Part shown: positions 41,840-50,044 of the stretch, in pieces
Position numbering within the stretch: the stretch's first letter is position 1
Layout of the letters: every line of letters starts with the position of its first letter
Assembly: GCA_039527025.1 (NCBI GenBank)
Contig: BAAAJN010000001.1
Span: forward strand, 605,370-669,369
DNA: 64,000 bases
Reading direction: 5' to 3'
Source: Microlunatus lacustris
Lineage (GTDB): Bacteria > Actinomycetota > Actinomycetes > Propionibacteriales > Propionibacteriaceae
Notes under the pieces: generated by a model
Told to the model about the DNA's origin: nothing
Seen by the model: the letters and a program-made list of their open reading frames with translations, nothing else
The model's database searches: none
Program-made: the position numbers and the translations under genes

Positions 41840-42328
41840 TCAGGCGTTCGCGACGTCGGTGTGCCGCTCCACGTCCGGCCGCCGGGTGAGCAGCGCGCCG
41901 AGCGCGATCATGCCGAGGCCGAGCACCAGGTGCAGGATGTCGTCGGCGCGGTTGAGCGGCACGAAGTTGGCGGCGCTCTCCTGCGGCACGGCCAGGCCGT
42001 AGACGAAGAGCACGAGGTAGATGACCCCGCCACCGATCAGGTAGCCCTTGGCCCCGCCGATCGTGCGGGCCAGCACCAGCCCGGCGACGCCGAACAGCAG
42101 GTGCACGATGTTGTGCAGGATGGAGACCTGGAACAACCCCAGCAGCTTCGCCTCGGAGTGGTGCGAGGCGAACTGCAGGGTGTCGTAGTTGGTGGTGATG
42201 CCAGGGATGAACCCGAGCACGCCGACGGCGAGGAAGACGATCCCGACGAGGCGGGCGGCCTTCTGGACGGCGGTGGGGCCGGTACGGCCGGCGGTCGTGC
42301 GCGGACCGCTCTGCGAGGCAGTGGACAT
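41840..42328 (-). CDS. DUF4383 family membrane protein
   Basis: A 162-residue protein with four hydrophobic segments (LVGIVFLAVGVLGFIPGI; LHNIVHLLFGVAGLVLA; LIGGGVIYLVLFVYGLAV; LHLVLGLGMIALGALL). Histidines in the helix starts (LLGLFQVSILHNIVHLLFG) are typical of DUF4383. The function is unknown. ATG 42328 has AGGAG 6 nt upstream; the longer frame to 42406 is not needed. The 74-bp gap to the GntR gene is small, so the two may be transcribed together. Confidence 0.87.
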   Translation of the reverse strand: MSTASQSGPRTTAGRTGPTAVQKAARLVGIVFLAVGVLGFIPGITTNYDTLQFASHHSEAKLLGLFQVSILHNIVHLLFGVAGLVLARTIGGAKGYLIGGGVIYLVLFVYGLAVPQESAANFVPLNRADDILHLVLGLGMIALGALLTRRPDVERHTDVANA

Positions 42329-42402
42329 GAGAACTCCTGGGATGGTGGGGAAGTAGCACCTGACCACTACCCGGCGCACAGGATCAGAAACCAGGAGCGG
42401 CG

Positions 42403-42786
42403 TCAACCCTCCAGCACGGATCGGACCAGCCGTTGGACGTCGCCGGGGCTCATCCCCGCGTCGAGCAGGGGCTGCAGCACCGCGCGCAGCTGCTGCCGCG
42501 TCCGGGCGGTGGCCTCGACCTGCTGGTCGGCCACCACGGTGCCGTTGCGGCCGGCGGTCTCCACGAACCCCTCCTGCTCCAGCGCGCGGTAGGCCTTGGC
42601 GACGGTGCCCGGAGCCACGCCGAGCGCCGCCGCCAGCGCGCGGACCGCCGGCAGCCGGCGACCGGCCGGCAGCACCCCGGTGCCGATCAGGTCGACGACC
42701 TGCACCTGGATCTGCTCGGCGACCGGGATCGCCGAGCTCGGGTCCAGCCGCAGGTCGTCCAGCTCGGCGCGCTCGGGGGTGCTCAC
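42403..42786 (-). CDS. Short GntR-family (YtrA-type) transcriptional regulator
   Basis: A 127-residue regulator. The winged HTH (IPVAEQIQVQVVDLIGTGVL; LPAVRALAAALGVAPGTVAKAYRALEQEGFV) fills most of the protein. Only a short C-terminal helix pair follows, so there is no classical effector domain, as in the YtrA subfamily. The GTG start overlaps the mshA stop (GTGA), so it is translated with mshA. YtrA proteins usually control ABC exporters; linkage to mycothiol synthesis is unusual. Confidence 0.88.
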   Translation of the reverse strand: MSTPERAELDDLRLDPSSAIPVAEQIQVQVVDLIGTGVLPAGRRLPAVRALAAALGVAPGTVAKAYRALEQEGFVETAGRNGTVVADQQVEATARTRQQLRAVLQPLLDAGMSPGDVQRLVRSVLEG

Positions 42787-44033
42787 CGGCGCGCTCCCTG
42801 GCGGACCCGCGCGGTGTGGTAGGCCTCGAGCGTCGCGGCGGCGGTGTTGTCCCAGCTGAACCGGGACGCGTGGCCGGCGGCGTTGGCGCCCAGCCGTCCG
42901 CGCTCCCCGGCGTCGTCGAGGACGGCGGCGAGCGCGTCGGCCCAGGCCGACGGCTCGTGCCCGGCCACCAGCAGACCGGTCTGGCCGTCGCGGACGGCGT
43001 GCCGCAGACCGCCCACGTCGGTGGCCACCACCGGGCGCCCGCACGCCTGGGCCTCCAGCGCGACCAGGCCGAAGGACTCGTTGTGGGAGGGCACGGCGAC
43101 GACGTCGGAGGCGCAGTACCAGCGGAACAGCTCGGCCCGGGGGGAGTGCGGCCGCAGCTCGACGAGGTCGGCCACCCCCAGCTCGACGGCCAGCGGGGCC
43201 AGCGAGCGGGCCCAGCCAGCCTGGGGACCGCTGGGGCTGCCCACGACGATCAGCCGCAGCCGGTCGCGCCGGCCGGGCTCGCGGCGGACCAGCTCGGCCA
43301 GCGCGCGGATCACCACGTCCGGTGCCTTGAGCGGCTGGATGCGGCCGACGAAGAGCACCACCTGGTGGTCGGGCTGGACGCCGAGCTGGGCCCGGGAGGC
43401 GGGCTGGTTGCAGGCGTGGAAGGTGTGCAGGTCGACGCCGGGCGGGACGACGGCGATCGCGGCCGGGTCGGCGGCGTAGTGCCGCTGCAGCTCCTCGGCC
43501 TCGTCGGTGGTGTTGGCCGTCAGCACGTCGGCCCCCGCCACGACCGCGGCCTCGCCCTGCTCCCGCACGTCGGGCTCCCCGGCCTGCCCGGCGCCGAGAG
43601 CGCCGTTCTTGACCCTGGCCATGGTGTGCATCGTGTGCACCAGCGGCAGCTGGTGGCGGCGAGCGACCGTCAGCGCCACCTGCCCGGACAGCCAGTAGTG
43701 GGAGTGCAGCAGGTCGTGCCCGGACAGCTGGTCCTCGAGCGCGTCGGCGAAGGCCGGCAGCAGGTCGGGAAGGTCCTCCTTGGCCACCGGCTCCCGTGGT
43801 CCGGCCTCGACATGGACGACCCGGGTGTGCTCGCCGACCTCGACGACCGCCGGGCCGTCGTCCTCGGCGCGGGTGAAGACGTCGACGGCCACCCCGCGCT
43901 CGCCGAGCCGACGGGCCAGCTCGGCCACGTAGACGTTCAGGCCACCGGCGTCGCCGACGCCCGGTGTGGCCAGCGGTGAGGTGTGCAGGCTGACCATCGC
44001 GATCCGCTGCGGGTACTCGACCGGACCTGCCAC
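42783..44033 (-). CDS. mshA: D-inositol-3-phosphate glycosyltransferase MshA (mycothiol biosynthesis)
   Basis: GT4-family enzyme joining UDP-GlcNAc to inositol 3-phosphate, the first step of mycothiol synthesis. Family marks are SLHTSPLATPGVGDAGGLNVYV at the N-terminus, DLLHSHYWLSG, and the C-terminal nucleotide-sugar site PSHNESFGLVALEAQACG. GTG 44033 is chosen because GGAGGG (44041-44046) is 7 nt away; the longer frame from GTG 44048 has no ribosome site. A TAGTCT box at 44078-44083 fits a short leader. Residues to about 416. Coupled downstream to the GntR gene. Confidence 0.92.
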   Translation of the reverse strand: MAGPVEYPQRIAMVSLHTSPLATPGVGDAGGLNVYVAELARRLGERGVAVDVFTRAEDDGPAVVEVGEHTRVVHVEAGPREPVAKEDLPDLLPAFADALEDQLSGHDLLHSHYWLSGQVALTVARRHQLPLVHTMHTMARVKNGALGAGQAGEPDVREQGEAAVVAGADVLTANTTDEAEELQRHYAADPAAIAVVPPGVDLHTFHACNQPASRAQLGVQPDHQVVLFVGRIQPLKAPDVVIRALAELVRREPGRRDRLRLIVVGSPSGPQAGWARSLAPLAVELGVADLVELRPHSPRAELFRWYCASDVVAVPSHNESFGLVALEAQACGRPVVATDVGGLRHAVRDGQTGLLVAGHEPSAWADALAAVLDDAGERGRLGANAAGHASRFSWDNTAAATLEAYHTARVRQGARR

Positions 44034-44100
44034 GAGCACCCCCTCCACCGTGCCGGGAGGCCCTCGCCGCCCCGGACAGACTATCCCCGGCGCTGCGGCG

Positions 44101-45237
44101 TCAGCCGATCCGACCGCTCAGCGCGGGGGCGGACGTCGGCTCGCCCGCGGCCCGCCGCGAAGCCCGGCGGGCTGCCTTGGCGAAGACCCGCTCCAGCCGC
44201 TCCGCGGCGTGACCGTCCTCGAGGTGGGTGAAGAGCCGGCGGAACTCGGCGTAGGCCTCGGCGTGCGCGCGGCGCACCCCGGCCAGGTCGGTCAGCGCGT
44301 CGGCCAGCTCGTCGGTGGTGCGGGTGACCGGTCCGGGCGCCAGCTCCTCGAGGTCGAAGTAGAAGCCGCGCAGGTCGTCGCGGTAGGCCTCCAGGTCGTA
44401 GGCGTAGAACAGGATCGGCTTGCCCGTCACGGCGAAGTCGAACATCACCGACGAGTAGTCGGTGACGAGCACGTCCGCGGCCAGGTACAGCTCGTGCACC
44501 TCCGGGTACCGGGAGACGTCCAGCACACCGGGCCGCTCGAGACCGGCGGCCCGGTCGGTCATCTTCGGGTGCAGCCGGGTGAGCAGCACGTGCCCCGGCC
44601 CCAGCCGGTCGAGCACCCGGTCGACGTCGAGCTGCAGCACGGCCGGCGGGGCGTCGGCGAGGTAGAACTCCCGGTCCCGCCAGGTGGGCGCGTAGAGCAC
44701 GGCGGTGACGCCGTCCGGGAGGCCCAGCTGGGCGCGGACGCGGGCCCGGGTGGGTGCGGCGGCGGGGGAGGACAGGACGTCGTTGCGCGGGTAGCCGACC
44801 TCGAGCACCTTGCCGTCGAAGCTGAACGCGCGACGCAGCCGCGGGGTGCTGACCGCGTTCGGCGAGACGAGGTAGTCCCAACGGGCGACGTCGAGGTCCA
44901 GCCGGTCGACGACGCCGGGCGGCGCCCAGAGCGAGTCGCGGTGGATCCGCTTGAGGGGGGTGCCGTGCCAGGTCTGCAGGTACCGCGCGCCGGGCTTCTT
45001 CACCCAGTCGAGCTCGATGTGGGTGTTCCCCACCACGAGGTCGGCCGACTCCAGGGCGGCGACGGCGGCCGCGCTCCGCGTCGGCACCGTCGCGACGTCG
45101 GCGGGGAAGGTCGCCGCGTGGGCCGGGTCGGCGAGCCAGACGTGCTCGTCCTGCGGCCGGCGCTCCCGCATCCAGGCGAACAAGGCCCGGGGGTTGTCGC
45201 TGTAGCGACCCTCGAAGGAGTCGTAGACCACCTTCAT
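44101..45237 (-). CDS. CDP-glycerol glycerophosphotransferase family (TagB/TagF-like) protein
   Basis: A 378-residue GT-B fold transferase expected at the cytosolic face of the membrane in teichoic-acid or glycopolymer assembly. Motifs: VVYDSFEGRYSDNPRALF, the donor-site QTWHGTPLKRIHRDSL, GYPRNDVL, VLYAPTWRD and DVLVTDYSSVMFDFAVTGKPILFY. The acceptor cannot be told. ATG 45237 is preceded by GGAGGAGGAG. No other wall-polymer genes are in view. It is followed by mshA after 52 bp. Confidence 0.9.
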   Translation of the reverse strand: MKVVYDSFEGRYSDNPRALFAWMRERRPQDEHVWLADPAHAATFPADVATVPTRSAAAVAALESADLVVGNTHIELDWVKKPGARYLQTWHGTPLKRIHRDSLWAPPGVVDRLDLDVARWDYLVSPNAVSTPRLRRAFSFDGKVLEVGYPRNDVLSSPAAAPTRARVRAQLGLPDGVTAVLYAPTWRDREFYLADAPPAVLQLDVDRVLDRLGPGHVLLTRLHPKMTDRAAGLERPGVLDVSRYPEVHELYLAADVLVTDYSSVMFDFAVTGKPILFYAYDLEAYRDDLRGFYFDLEELAPGPVTRTTDELADALTDLAGVRRAHAEAYAEFRRLFTHLEDGHAAERLERVFAKAARRASRRAAGEPTSAPALSGRIG

Positions 45238-45507
45238 CGTTTCTCCTCCTCCTGCTGGAACACGGGACGGCCGACCGCGGTCGGACGTCGGCCGGGGCTC
45301 GTGCCCCCGATGCCGTGGGCGTGCTGCCCGGACCTGACCCGTGACGGGCCGGTCGAGAACGGCGGTGCTGCTCGTGCAGCGGCCAGCTGCTCCAGGGGAG
45401 GGGAGCGCGCTGCTGCGGCAACGGGACGATCAACCAGCACGTACCCGGGGTGAACGCCGGGGAAACACCCGGCGTCGACGGCATCCTGGCGGCGGCCCCC
45501 GAGCAGG

Positions 45508-45860
45508 TCAGGCCGCGCGGTCCTCCGCCGGGCGGACGCCGAGCAGCCGGGCGGCCTCGGACCAGGAGCTCGCGACGGCGGTCAACCCCGAACCGCTCGA
45601 CGAGGGCGGTCAGCGGCTCGAGCACTCCGGCGTCGGGCTGCAGGACGGTCCGCAAGTGCGCGGTGACCTCCTGCTTCTCGGTCTGCACCTGGGCGTCCAC
45701 CACCGGTGCCGGCGAGGTGCCGAGGCCGTGCTCGCCGGCCAGGGCGCGAGGGTGGGGCGGAAGTTGAGCCCGGCGGTGGCCAGCCGCAGCTCCTCGGCGT
45801 CGCAGAGCACGACACGGACCCGGTCGAAGGGAGGTCGGGACGCGGGTGGGGGTGGGTCAT
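45508..45860 (-). pseudogene. Decayed gene of unknown function (two or more frameshifts)
   Basis: Three protein-like pieces lie end to end in different minus-strand frames: RVRVVLCDAEELRLATAGLN, then EHGLGTSPAPVVDAQVQTEK through LEPLTALVERFG, then LTAVASSWSEAARLLGVRPA ending at a TGA (45508-45510). The last switch coincides with a GGGG run, consistent with one inserted G. I do not recognise the family. Boundaries are uncertain, and the ATG at 45860 is in yet another frame. The surrounding gaps 45238-45507 and 45861-46058 show no other gene. Confidence 0.5.
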
Positions 45861-46058
45861 GACGGGGTGCCTCCGGTGATGTGGTGCGCGAGGGCGACCG
45901 TGCTTCCGGGGCTGCAGTCCGTCCGGGTGGTCGCGAGCCGTCTGCTCGACTGTTCGGACCGCGACTCCCGAGCAGCCGACGCCTCACCGACGGAGGCGAC
46001 CCACCTCAGCGCCCGGCCTCTGGCTCTGGCGGGGGCGCTGTTGTCGTTCTGCCATGCC

Positions 46059-46079
46059 GAACAGCGTTCGGCGCTGTTC
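46059..46079 (-). terminator. Hairpin after the small secreted-protein gene
   Basis: GAACAGCG-TTCGG-CGCTGTTC, an 8-bp stem starting 9 nt past the stop codon of the minus-strand gene at 46089. Confidence 0.6.
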
Positions 46080-46088
46080 AGAGCGACC

Positions 46089-46475
46089 CTAGAGGATGGA
46101 GAGCGTGTACTCGACCGGACCCGCCAGCGCGTAACAGTTGACGAGGTTCCGCTGCGGCCCGGGGTAGGTGGTCGTGTGCCATTGCGCGTCGGGCGATCGG
46201 TCGTTGTAGCTGTAGCGGAGGACGAGTGCCTTGGCCACCTCCGCGGCCGTGTTCTGATCGACCAGCGTGACCACGCGGCCCTTCCCGCCGGCGATCTGCA
46301 AGACCCCAGGCAGCGAAGAACAGCCGACCACATCTCCCACGCCGGGGGCCGGCGCCGGTGAGCGCCCGGCAGCGGAGGCCGACGCCACTGGTAGCGCCAG
46401 CACTCCCACGGTGGCAACCACCGCGGCCGCACGCACAAGCCTCGGCGGCGCTGGCGAAGCCAACTGACTCCTCAT
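46089..46475 (-). CDS. Small secreted protein of unknown function
   Basis: A 128-residue protein with a clear Sec signal peptide (AAAVVATVGVLALPVASASA, cleavage near residue 36). The mature part is about 90 residues with two cysteines (VGCSSLPGVL and LVNCYALAG), probably a disulfide. I do not recognise the family. A hairpin sits just after the stop, and there is a structured 282-bp gap upstream. Codon choice is less GC-extreme than in the housekeeping neighbours, in line with an accessory region. Confidence 0.65.
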   Translation of the reverse strand: MRSQLASPAPPRLVRAAAVVATVGVLALPVASASAAGRSPAPAPGVGDVVGCSSLPGVLQIAGGKGRVVTLVDQNTAAEVAKALVLRYSYNDRSPDAQWHTTTYPGPQRNLVNCYALAGPVEYTLSIL

Positions 46476-46517
46476 GGGATGGTTCCCCCGTCACCTCGTC
46501 GGACACCAGAGGTGACG

Positions 46518-46662
46518 CACGCTAGCAGCCCCTGTGCCGCCGGTCGGCAGGGGACTGATGACCCGAAACGGACCGAGGCTTTCGACCCTGCCGGCCCCTG
46601 CTGCAGCCAGCTAGCGTGACAGTTTGGGCCGGTAGTTCTTGGGGGGCATGAGCTACCGGCCC
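46518..46662. other. Structured 282-bp gap between two accessory genes
   Basis: Holds a distant inverted repeat (CACGCTAGC at 46518-46526, GCTAGCGTG at 46610-46618) and a hairpin with 10-bp arms (GGGCCGGTAG at 46626-46635, CTACCGGCCC at 46653-46662). The latter could end the minus-strand gene at 46758. No convincing ORF was found in 46476-46757. Confidence 0.5.
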
Positions 46663-46757
46663 TCATGACCACCACAAGGCCGCCCAGCGGTAGCGGTGGC
46701 GCCGCCAGTCGAGCACGAGGCCCTGCAGTGCATGGACCTGCGCCGCGCTCGGAGCTG

Positions 46758-47228
46758 TCAGCCGCCCTTCGCCGCCGCCGCCGCCCTGACGGCTTCAGGG
46801 TCGTTCCACCAGAACCAGGCGATGGCAACAGCTGCGGCGAGGAGAAGCACTGAAGCGGCCGCGAAGCAGAGCGCTAGAACGAGTCCGTTGACGGCGTCGC
46901 GCAATGCCTCGGCGCGGCCCTTGACCGTGATGACGCTCTTCCCGATCTTCTGCTCACGGCTCGGCCAGCCATGGGCAGCGAAGGTGACCGCCCCGATCGC
47001 CGCCAGCCCCGCCAGCAGCGCCAAGGCGGCCGCGATGCCGAAGAGCACCTTGCCGGTAGCGGTCAGCAGCGATACCGGATCCTCTGCGAACACGACCCCG
47101 CTGATCGAGAACAAGCCCAACGCGGTCGTGATGGTTGTCTGATAGCCAGTGGCAGCCTTCCTGACGCTCTCCAGATCGGCGTCGATATCTGTGGCGGGAG
47201 CTCCGGGGTTGGTCAGGGCAGCGCTCAT
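46758..47228 (-). CDS. Putative four-helix membrane protein of unknown function
   Basis: A 156-residue protein. An N-terminal soluble helix (DADLESVRKAATGYQ) is followed by hydrophobic segments TITTALGLFSISGVVF, VLFGIAAALALLAGLAAIGA and, after a charged loop (REQKIGKSVITVKGRAEAL), VLALCFAAASVLLLAAAVAIAWFWW. Resembles small effector-like or unassigned membrane proteins; no family recognised. ATG 47228 gives a compact N-terminus; an in-frame start at 47291 would add 21 polar residues. No strong ribosome site at either. Confidence 0.65.
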   Translation of the reverse strand: MSAALTNPGAPATDIDADLESVRKAATGYQTTITTALGLFSISGVVFAEDPVSLLTATGKVLFGIAAALALLAGLAAIGAVTFAAHGWPSREQKIGKSVITVKGRAEALRDAVNGLVLALCFAAASVLLLAAAVAIAWFWWNDPEAVRAAAAAKGG

Positions 47229-47279
47229 GACATCAGAGATACCGCTTGAGCAGCGAGGTCCGCCAGGGCCTTCTCCGCT

Positions 47280-47423
47280 TTGCCCTGCCAAGTACTGGGC
47301 GAACCTGGGCTGACCCTGGTACGGAGCGCTGACCGACTACTCGCTCCTCTGGGCGGCCTCGTCCTGGGCTTGGTGGTCTCGGTCGCCTTGTGGATGCTCG
47401 TCGTCGTCGTCCTCCCGACCTGA
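47280..47423 (+). CDS. Possible single-pass membrane peptide
   Basis: TTG 47280 opens a 47-codon frame ending at TGA 47421-47423. Its second half is strongly hydrophobic (PLGGLVLGLVVSVALWMLVV), unlike a random GC-rich frame. There is no ribosome site and the start is a guess, so it may be a fragment of a lost gene. Confidence 0.25.
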   Translation: MPCQVLGEPGLTLVRSADRLLAPLGGLVLGLVVSVALWMLVVVVLPT

Positions 47424-47844
47424 GCGTCCGCGAGCAGGGGGCGGGGCTGCTGGCCGTCTTCGCCGCGCCGACGCTGGGGAGGGACAGCTGCCGCGGACTC
47501 ACCGAAGCACCCGCACACCCTCGGCCCCGCTGGGGCTGGGCGTCGGACCAAGGGCTGGTCGAGTTCGAGGGTTCGAGCACGAGGCATGACGAGTTGGGTC
47601 GATGCTCATGGCCTGGCTCTCATGGCATGCCGGTCATGACCATCGTCCCCTTCGCGTCGCTCACCGGGCAGTGGACGGAAACGATTCGTGCCCTGCATCC
47701 GCGGCTCTACCTCCGAGAGCCAGGAGGCACGCTGCTGGACATCGACGACGAGACCTGGACGCGCTCAGCTCGGCCGGATGCAGCACCTCCTACGGCACCT
47801 GCCGGGCGCGGACGAGCAGGAACGGGCCGGACTCCGAGACAGCA
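47424..47844. other. Gap with possible gene remnant
   Basis: No intact gene. A plus-strand frame from ATG 47627 reads plausibly (MPVMTIVPFASLTGQWTETI, then GGTLLDIDDETW). It appears to continue in another frame (RAQLGRMQHLLRHLPGADEQ), as if one base were gained or lost near 47760. Family unknown. Could be chance. Confidence 0.25.
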
Positions 47845-47880
47845 CACGGGCCGCGATCAACAGCGTGATCGCGGCCCGTG
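47845..47880. terminator. 15-bp hairpin downstream of glnA1
   Basis: A perfect inverted repeat, CACGGGCCGCGATCA, 6-nt loop, complement. It lies 76 bp past the glnA1 stop (minus strand) and is the strongest hairpin of the region. It probably ends the glnA1 transcript. Confidence 0.7.
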
Positions 47881-47955
47881 CAGCAGTCTCTGCGGACGAT
47901 CGGCGGACGAGGAGGGGAGCGCGACGCATCCCTCTAGCCAGCAGACCGAAGCACC

Positions 47956-49377
47956 TCAGCAGTCGTAGTAGAGCTCGAACTCGTGCGGGTGCGGACGCAG
48001 CCGGACCCCGTCGATGTCAGCCCGCTTCAGCTCGATCCAGGCCTCGATCAGGTCGGGGGTGAAGACGTCCCCGCCCAGCAGGAAGTCGTGGTCGGCCTCC
48101 AGGTTGTCCAGCACCCCGCCGAGGCTGTCGGGCACGGTCGGCACGGAGGCGTGCTCCTCCGGCGGCAGCTCGTAGAGGTCCTTGTCGACCGGGGGCAGCG
48201 GCTCGGTCTTCTTCTGGATGCCGTCGATGCCGGCCATCAGGATGGCCGCGAACGCCAGGTAGGGGTTCGACGACGGGTCGGGGCAGCGGAACTCGACGCG
48301 CTTGGCCTTGGGGTTGGAGCCGGTGATCGGGATGCGCATGGCCGCCGACCGGTTCCGCGAGCTGTAGACCAGGTTCACCGGGGCCTCGAAGCCCGGCACC
48401 AGGCGGTGGTAGGAGTTCACGCTGGGGTTGGTGAACGCCAGGATCGACGGGGCGTGCGCCAGCACGCCGCCGATGTACCAGCGGGCGACGTCGGACAGGC
48501 CGCCGTAGCCGGCCTCGTCGTAGAACAGCGGGATGCCGTCGTTCCAGATCGAGGAGTGCACGTGCATGCCCGAGCCGTTGTCGCCGAAGATCGGCTTCGG
48601 CATGAAGGTGGCCGTCTTGCCGGCCGCCCAGGCGGTGTTCTTGATGATGTACTTGAACTTCTGCAGGTCGTCGCCGGCCGCCAGCATGGTGTTGAAGCGG
48701 TAGTTGATCTCCGCCTGGCCCGCCGTGCCGACCTCGTGGTGTGCGCGCTCGACGCTCAGCCCCGAGCCCTCGAGGTGCTTGGTCATCTCGTCGCGCAGGT
48801 CGGCGAAGTGGTCGATCGGGGGCAGCGGGAAATAACCGCCCTTGTACTTGACCTTGTAGCCGCGGTTGCCGCCCTCCTCCACGCGACCGGTGTTCCAGGC
48901 GCCGGCGACGGAGTCGATCGCGTAGTAGCCGGTGTTGGCCTTGGTCTCGTAGCGGACGTCGTCGAAGACGTAGAACTCGGCCTCGGGGGCGAAGAACGCC
49001 GTGTCACCGATCCCGGTGGAGGCCAGGTACGCCTCGGCCTTGCGCGCGATGTTGCGCGGGTCGCGGCTGTAGGGCTCCTTGGTCAGCGGGTCGTGGACGA
49101 AGAAGTTGATGCACAGCGTCTTGGCGATCCGGAACGGGTCCAGGTAGGCCGTCGTCGGGTCGGGCAGCAGAGCCATGTCCGACTCGTGGATCTTCTGGAA
49201 ACCGCGGATGGACGACCCGTCGAACGCCAGACCGTCCTCGAACACCTCCGGACCGAAGGACCCGGCCGGCACGGTGAAGTGCTGCATGATGCCGGGCAGG
49301 TCGCAGAAGCGGACGTCGACGATCTCGACGCCCTCGTCCTTGATGTAAGCCAACAGGTCGTCGGCGCCTTGGAACAT
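47956..49377 (-). CDS. glnA: Type I-beta glutamine synthetase
   Basis: Main ammonia-assimilating enzyme (glutamate + NH3 + ATP to glutamine), 473 residues, dodecameric in relatives. Motifs: LAFDGSSIRGF, the metal site EAEFYVF, KPIFGDNGSGMHVHSS (ATP loop), NRSAAMRIP and FRCPDPSSNPYLAF. The tyrosine for adenylylation is present in KDLYELPPEE near residue 405, so it should be a substrate of GlnE. ATG 49377 has GGAGG 5 nt upstream; the longer frame to 49470 has no support. A GlnR-like box lies 121-158 bp upstream. Confidence 0.95.
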   Translation of the reverse strand: MFQGADDLLAYIKDEGVEIVDVRFCDLPGIMQHFTVPAGSFGPEVFEDGLAFDGSSIRGFQKIHESDMALLPDPTTAYLDPFRIAKTLCINFFVHDPLTKEPYSRDPRNIARKAEAYLASTGIGDTAFFAPEAEFYVFDDVRYETKANTGYYAIDSVAGAWNTGRVEEGGNRGYKVKYKGGYFPLPPIDHFADLRDEMTKHLEGSGLSVERAHHEVGTAGQAEINYRFNTMLAAGDDLQKFKYIIKNTAWAAGKTATFMPKPIFGDNGSGMHVHSSIWNDGIPLFYDEAGYGGLSDVARWYIGGVLAHAPSILAFTNPSVNSYHRLVPGFEAPVNLVYSSRNRSAAMRIPITGSNPKAKRVEFRCPDPSSNPYLAFAAILMAGIDGIQKKTEPLPPVDKDLYELPPEEHASVPTVPDSLGGVLDNLEADHDFLLGGDVFTPDLIEAWIELKRADIDGVRLRPHPHEFELYYDC

Positions 49378-49497
49378 TCGTCCTCCGGTGAAGTAGGGGG
49401 TCTGACGTGCTCGACCGCGCACACCCGGCGACGTCGTGAGCTGGACGAGCGTCCCGGGCCTGAGGTCCACGGTCTGCGTGGAATCTAGGGAGGCGCC

Positions 49498-49535
49498 GTT
49501 ACCGGGTAGTTCCGGCTTTGTGTCGGCGGGGTAAC
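49498..49535 (-). promoter_or_regulatory. GlnR-like box in the glnA1 promoter
   Basis: On the minus strand: GTTAC-n6-GACAC-n6-GGAAC-n6-GTAAC, four half-sites at strict 11-bp spacing, close to the GlnR consensus (GTNAC-n6-GAAAC, repeated). It lies in the 211-bp gap between glnA1 and the divergent RDD gene, so it could act on both. Confidence 0.7.
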
Positions 49536-49588
49536 AGCGCTGGTCGGCACGCTCGGGCAGGGCTGGGACGGGCCGGTAGCCTCAACCC

Positions 49589-50032
49589 GTGACCGACACC
49601 CGTGCGACCCCGGCGCCCGGCGCCGGCGACGCCTACCCCGGCGAGCGGCTCGGGCTGGCGCCGGACGGGCGGGGCTCGCTGGCCTCCTGGCGGTCCCGGA
49701 TCGCCGCGCTGCTGGTGGACTGGTTGTTCTCGATGGCGGCGGTCGCGCTCTTCGGGGCCGCGGTGTCCACCTCCGACGACTGGCGGGCCGCCATGGTCCA
49801 CCTCACCTTCCTCGTCGAGTCCGCGGTGCTCAGCTGGCTGACCGGCGGCAGCCTGGGTCAGCTGGTCTGCCGCATCGGCATCATCCGGCTGGACCGGGTC
49901 CCGCTCGGCCTGCCCCGGGCGGTGCTCCGCGCGGTCCTGGTCAGCCTGACCCTGCCACCGCTGGTGGTCGGCGCCGACCGGCGCGGCCTGCAGGACTACG
50001 CCGCCGGCACCGTCGTGGTCAACCGCCGCTGA
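49589..50032 (+). CDS. RDD family membrane protein
   Basis: A 147-residue membrane protein with the RDD signature: LASWRSRIAALLVDWLFSMA (the arginine and aspartate in helix 1), a second helix (LTFLVESAVLSWLTGGSLG) and a third (AVLRAVLVSLTLPPLVV), ending GLQDYAAGTVVVNRR. Function unknown; linkage to glnA is conserved in actinobacteria. GTG start 6 nt after TAGCCT, so probably leaderless. Confidence 0.88.
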   Translation: MTDTRATPAPGAGDAYPGERLGLAPDGRGSLASWRSRIAALLVDWLFSMAAVALFGAAVSTSDDWRAAMVHLTFLVESAVLSWLTGGSLGQLVCRIGIIRLDRVPLGLPRAVLRAVLVSLTLPPLVVGADRRGLQDYAAGTVVVNRR

Positions 50033-50044
50033 GCCGGGGCCGGG

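Noticed and set aside
45341..45862. Plus-strand open frame of 173 codons between the TagB/F gene and the secreted-protein gene
   Set aside because: Low-complexity Arg/Gly product with no ribosome site. The minus strand holds better protein-like segments.
47560..47590. GGTTCGAGC, resembling a tRNA or tmRNA T-loop
   Set aside because: The flanking bases do not form a T-stem, and no acceptor or anticodon arm is present.
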